A stretch of 57,693 nt of DNA from DATFLS01 sp964413425 (GTDB taxonomy: Bacteria; Fidelibacterota; JAANXI01), in the NCBI GenBank assembly GCA_964413425.1, contig CAYPST010000016.1, forward strand, positions 1 through 57,693, in the 5' to 3' direction. Each line of letters opens with the position of its first letter. Positions within the stretch are counted from its first letter, which is position 1. The translations under genes were made by a program, and so were the position numbers. The notes beneath the pieces are model-generated. The model saw only the letters and a program-made list of their open reading frames with translations, had not been told where the DNA came from and did no database searches. Below, piece after piece: positions 54,543 to 57,693 of this stretch.

Positions 54543-55639
54543 AATATCTTTTCAGCGTTTGAAAATTCTGATTTTATAAATTCTCTTATGATAGAACTAT
54601 CCGTATTTGTTGGCCTTCCTTTTATTGAAATCCCAACTCTATCAGGCACGAATTGACTGTCAAAATGCGTAAGTATTCCATCAAATTTTCCCTGATGGTT
54701 TTTACGAACAGTCATCCATAGAGGTGACGCACGACGATTATAATCTTTATGATCAACATTTATCGTTGCTTTATTGTCCCTGCCCCGAAGACTTGAGTAA
54801 CGAAATGTCAGTGGTAATCCGAATCCGGCTCTATCGATCCTATCAGGTACAGGTCTTCCATCTTGCAGAAATTTTTTAACTGTACGATAATCTCTTCCAT
54901 GTTCTTCATTCATACCCTTTCTTAGCCGAAAATCTTTCATTCGACATCCTAATTCTTCAACCGCACTTTTCCATGTCTTCTTATTTAATGTTTCATACCA
55001 GACCCCGGCAAAAGATGGGTGTAAAACATCAAATTTAGGTCTTTTAGAGAGACCCTGGCCTCCCAATAAATTGTTCAAATTTTTACTCAAGGTATCGGGA
55101 GTATTACTGGTAAAAGAGAAATCAAGATCTATGTCAGAATGTATGACCTTTTTTACTTGAAAAGCGCCAGCACATCTCCGTGATCTGGTTCCCAAACCAC
55201 CAAAATTTGATAGCAACCAAAATGCTTTAATAGCAGACTTTAACGGTTCAATATCTCCAATAGATTGCAAAACAACATCAAATGAACCTGACTCAATAAA
55301 TCCGCGATTATTCCCGAGTTTAGTTGAATACCACAGATAAGCCATTCCAGAATTTTGATCTTTCATTAGATTCTTAGCTTGTTCAGTTCTTGTTGAGATA
55401 TTCAACACCCTAATAGTAACCGGGGAACCCAAATCCGTACTCCCAAAAATTTGAGACTCTTTAGCGCTAAGATCAGACGACTGTACAAGACCTTGTCCGC
55501 CAAGTAACGCTCTCAACCAATATCTCAATGAACCTCGGATACTTTGCGCCCGAATCTCGGCCCTCTCCTGATCTGCTCCGGCCAGAAACATGGGGGTGAT
55601 GACTTCGCACTGGAATGCAACTTTTTTCAACTTACTCAT
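54539..55639 (-). CDS. cmr1: Cmr1, AT-rich relative to neighbours
   Basis: 366 aa, RAMP subunit at the head of the Cmr backbone. Marks: VAFQCEVITPMFLAGADQERAEIRAQSIRGSLRYWLRALLG (residue 7 onward) and LGTRSRRCAGAFQVKK. Two 60-base lines counted by hand (55081 and 55261) have 33 and 37 percent GC, compared with 60 percent in a line of cas6 (56161), so the gene or part of it differs in base composition from its neighbours. This suggests a recent swap from a relative. Four-base overlap with cmr2. Confidence 0.93.
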   Translation of the reverse strand: MSKLKKVAFQCEVITPMFLAGADQERAEIRAQSIRGSLRYWLRALLGGQGLVQSSDLSAKESQIFGSTDLGSPVTIRVLNISTRTEQAKNLMKDQNSGMAYLWYSTKLGNNRGFIESGSFDVVLQSIGDIEPLKSAIKAFWLLSNFGGLGTRSRRCAGAFQVKKVIHSDIDLDFSFTSNTPDTLSKNLNNLLGGQGLSKRPKFDVLHPSFAGVWYETLNKKTWKSAVEELGCRMKDFRLRKGMNEEHGRDYRTVKKFLQDGRPVPDRIDRAGFGLPLTFRYSSLRGRDNKATINVDHKDYNRRASPLWMTVRKNHQGKFDGILTHFDSQFVPDRVGISIKGRPTNTDSSIIREFIKSEFSNAEKIL

Positions 55640-55668
55640 AGCTTATCCTGTATTTATTGCAGTGTTTA

Positions 55669-56586
55669 TTATACATGTCCACATTTTAGTTCATACTGCC
55701 CCAGTCCGAAGCTGGTCTTTTTCCCCAGGTGCATCCACTCGCCCAGTTGCAGAAGCGGCGTCCACGGCGTGAGATCCCCTTCGTAAGTCACCGAACCGGT
55801 GAGACCGTACAGGGGATGATACCTTTTCTGCCGGTTGCTCCACCGGGAGAAGGATTGCCACTGAACGTCGAAATCGCTGACCACGACCGAGCCCACCTCC
55901 TGTCGTTCCAGCTCCCAGGGTGTTGAGTTTTTCCCGTCGCCATAGAACCGTTCCAGCATTTTCCAGCGGCGCAGAAGGTTGGTCACCAGCAGCCGGAACG
56001 GGATGGGGCCCTTGATCAGCTTCCCTTTATGTTGCAATTGGACTGGGGTGAGAAATCGGAGTGTTACTTCCTGCGTGTCCGTGGGCGTGAAATCCTCCCA
56101 GTTCACAAAATAGGCACTGTCGGATATACGTCCGGATTCCTCGTCCAACAGCTCCCGGTGGGAACCGTTCATTCCAAGGCTCAGCACTGACCGGAGCTGT
56201 ACTTCTCCGCCGCCCTTACCGATGCCCTGCACTCCCAGTTTCGCCATGGACTGAATGAAATACGGAAGACTGGCCACTCTCTCTCCCACCAGTACCAGAC
56301 CTGCTGCGAAGGTTTCTCCGGGAGTATAGTGTTGTTTTGATTCCGCAGGTGGCTCTATGATATAGGGAGGTGGCAAGGGATGTTTTGAATCCTTCACGGG
56401 CTGGAAAGTCCGCGGATACAGACAGGATTCCTGAAGTTCACAGCCCTCGCATTGTCTATGTGGTTTGACACAGACCAGATCCTTGAATATATGCCCCAGG
56501 CTCCCGCGAAAGGTAGCGCCTTTGTAAGGAGGAAGGTTCAAAGTATCCACTGCTGTATATTTCAACTGCAATCTGCAAAGTTTCAT
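55669..56586 (-). CDS. cas6: Cas6 pre-crRNA endoribonuclease
   Basis: 305 aa. Cas6-family RAMP that cuts repeats to leave the 8-nt tag AUUAAGAC/AUUAAGGG. Marks: PPYKGATFRGSLGHIFKDLVC at the start, a set of cysteines C39, C46, C49, C55 (CEGCELQESC) of the kind seen in this subgroup, LRFLTPVQLQHKGKLI and the glycine-rich end GEWMHLGKKTSFGLGQYELK. The start overlaps the stop of the upstream CARF gene by one base (TAATG). Catalytic residues are hard to assign; His or Tyr in the N-terminal half is common in the family. Confidence 0.93.
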   Translation of the reverse strand: MKLCRLQLKYTAVDTLNLPPYKGATFRGSLGHIFKDLVCVKPHRQCEGCELQESCLYPRTFQPVKDSKHPLPPPYIIEPPAESKQHYTPGETFAAGLVLVGERVASLPYFIQSMAKLGVQGIGKGGGEVQLRSVLSLGMNGSHRELLDEESGRISDSAYFVNWEDFTPTDTQEVTLRFLTPVQLQHKGKLIKGPIPFRLLVTNLLRRWKMLERFYGDGKNSTPWELERQEVGSVVVSDFDVQWQSFSRWSNRQKRYHPLYGLTGSVTYEGDLTPWTPLLQLGEWMHLGKKTSFGLGQYELKCGHV

Positions 56587-57693
56587 TATTTGCGGCTCCC
56601 TGCGGTCTCGCGATTCATCGGCTCCCCCCGCTCCAGTTTCGTTTTATCTGTTGCCAGGCCGTACCGTTTGTCCTTCCTTCCGACGGATCGGATGACCAAC
56701 GCGCGTTCCGTCAACCGCTCACCGACGGTCATCTTCAACTTTTTGTTAACATTGGTGCGGGTTTCCCAGAAAACTCGGATGCCGCCTTCATCATAATAGC
56801 TTTCCTGTAACCGTCGCATTGTTTGATTCTCCGGTAAAACTTCCCTGGGATGGTACCGGCGATAGGTAGTGATCATACGCTCGACAAAATCGTCCCAGCG
56901 ACCATTGGCCGCACTCACCGGCAAAAAACACTCAGTGCACTCTCCACAGACCGATAAATCCGGCCGGACGCACTGATCGATCTTCTGTTCTGCGAAAATC
57001 GCCCACACCGCCATTTGCAACGGTGATAACTCTATTGTTGATTTCCCGAAATACAGGTATTTTTCTTCATTCGTGAAGCGCACCATGGGATAGGTTAATC
57101 CCGCTTCCAGCGACTGCTGCATATTGCTGATGAGACGGGAATAGGTAAATTCTCCTTGCTGGTACCGGGGCATCACTTCCCCCAGGCGGATAAACGGGAT
57201 CTCGGAACAGTCCACCGGCACCTGGTCCTCCTCGCCAGGTCTGGGATAGAAGAAATCCCGGTCACCTTCATACTCCTCCGGCACCAACACATGGAGCAGA
57301 CTGTCCTGCTCCCGGCCGAACAGCTGCATGCCAAACCCCAGATAGACAGACATGGTCTTACGTCCCCCGGCCACGGAGGCGAACACGGCAGTTTCGGGAT
57401 CCTGAGTCAAGCGATGGACAGTATCGATAATCTGGTTGCCGGCCAGGGTGTTGTGATCGACCGTGCGCAGATCCGGCAGAGGATTCCCCTGCTCGTCGAG
57501 GAGCACTGTGATATTCCCGGGACCAGGAACAATACGTTCGGGGCTGAGATGATAATCGCGGCACAATTGATACAGCCGGCCGTCAGGGTTCCCGGTAAGG
57601 GTGTCCTCAAACAGCCGCCGACCTTCCAGCGTGGTGATAACGTGATTCTCGTCGATATGCACCGGTGGCCGGCGTACCTGATGCAGGTAATAC
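56586..57693 (-). CDS. NE0113-family CARF protein, 5' end outside the window
   Basis: At least 369 residues; the frame is open to the window edge (YYLHQVRRPPVHIDENHVITT), and the typical first strand of the family lies beyond it, so the gene is cut by the window. Marks of the NE0113 (TIGR02584-like) group: HVITTLEGRRLFEDTL, a CARF-type motif AVFASVAGGRKTMSVYLGFGMQLFG and LLHVLVPEEYEGDRDFFYPRPGEE. The C-terminal 100 residues are helical and basic with VNKKLKMTVGERLTERALVI, perhaps a winged helix; no HEPN motif was found. It may sense cyclic oligoadenylate and regulate transcription, or be a second effector. First gene seen of the effector operon. Confidence 0.88.
   Translation of the reverse strand, partial: YYLHQVRRPPVHIDENHVITTLEGRRLFEDTLTGNPDGRLYQLCRDYHLSPERIVPGPGNITVLLDEQGNPLPDLRTVDHNTLAGNQIIDTVHRLTQDPETAVFASVAGGRKTMSVYLGFGMQLFGREQDSLLHVLVPEEYEGDRDFFYPRPGEEDQVPVDCSEIPFIRLGEVMPRYQQGEFTYSRLISNMQQSLEAGLTYPMVRFTNEEKYLYFGKSTIELSPLQMAVWAIFAEQKIDQCVRPDLSVCGECTECFLPVSAANGRWDDFVERMITTYRRYHPREVLPENQTMRRLQESYYDEGGIRVFWETRTNVNKKLKMTVGERLTERALVIRSVGRKDKRYGLATDKTKLERGEPMNRETAGSRK

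Noticed and set aside
1..57693. tRNA, rRNA, insertion sequences and attachment sites
   Set aside because: No cloverleaf-like sequence, rRNA text or transposase gene was recognised by eye; a dedicated scan would be needed to exclude short ones.

Overview
The window looks like a chromosomal piece of a Gram-negative, free-living heterotroph. It is rich in exported lipoproteins, in proteins with twin-arginine (Tat) signals and in outer-membrane-type proteins. The mix (CsgG-like and ASPIC/UnbV-type secreted proteins, Uma2, a PhoPQ-related hydrolase, a tripartite tricarboxylate transporter, sugar-acid dehydratases, a type III-B CRISPR system) would suit the FCB group or a neighbouring candidate phylum. 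No rRNA or tRNA gene was seen, so the taxonomy is inference. A 100-N assembly gap with a 55-nt duplicated flank points to a short-read, probably metagenomic, assembly.

Bases 1-9300 hold mostly minus-strand envelope genes: a Tat-exported ManD-like dehydratase, an alpha-helical lipoprotein, a CsgG-like protein, a CheW-transmembrane-LysM fusion, an FKBP-type lipoprotein isomerase and two small envelope proteins. They are separated by long gene-poor stretches with relics of dispersed repeats. Bases 9900-16700 are a plus-strand signalling unit: a solute-binding-type lipoprotein, an NtrY/NtrB-like kinase, an NtrC-type sigma-54 activator and an RsbRD-N-like protein. Bases 16700-27800 (minus) hold a sugar-acid block: ASPIC/UnbV protein, DgoD-type galactonate dehydratase, KDG kinase, KDPG aldolase, TctA, a TctC-TctB fusion, the PpsR-type regulator of PEP synthetase/PPDK, a truncated GNAT gene and a Tat-exported sugar isomerase. 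Together they suggest uptake of sugar acids, dehydration to 2-keto-3-deoxy acids, phosphorylation and cleavage to pyruvate and glyceraldehyde-3-phosphate, with PpsR acting at the pyruvate/PEP node. Bases 27900-37000 hold a large secreted protein, a lipoprotein DJ-1/PfpI homologue, a frameshifted glycoside-hydrolase/serine-hydrolase fusion, a Uma2 nuclease, a PhoPQ-related hydrolase and a YedF/DsrE-like protein.

Bases 37100-57693 are one large CRISPR locus, with every gene and both arrays reading on the minus strand. From upstream to downstream: NE0113-family CARF protein (cut by the window edge), cas6, cmr1, cmr2(cas10), cmr3, cmr4, cmr5, cmr6, a CARF-HEPN Csx1-type ribonuclease, a small accessory protein, leader 2 and array 2 (27 repeats), trailer 2, then TPR protein, a family-A DNA-polymerase-like protein, cas1, cas2, leader 1 and array 1 (13-14 repeats), trailer 1. 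Cas10 keeps GGDD, Cmr4 keeps its predicted RNA-cleaving Asp and Csx1 keeps its HEPN motif, so the interference and cyclic-oligoadenylate branches look intact.

The most unusual element is the adaptation operon. A 497-residue protein with an alpha-helical N-terminus and a compact PolA-like palm/fingers region sits between a TPR protein and cas1-cas2, translationally coupled to both sides. It keeps both palm aspartates of family A polymerases. This is the best candidate in the window for an undescribed system: spacer acquisition with a dedicated PolA-type polymerase.
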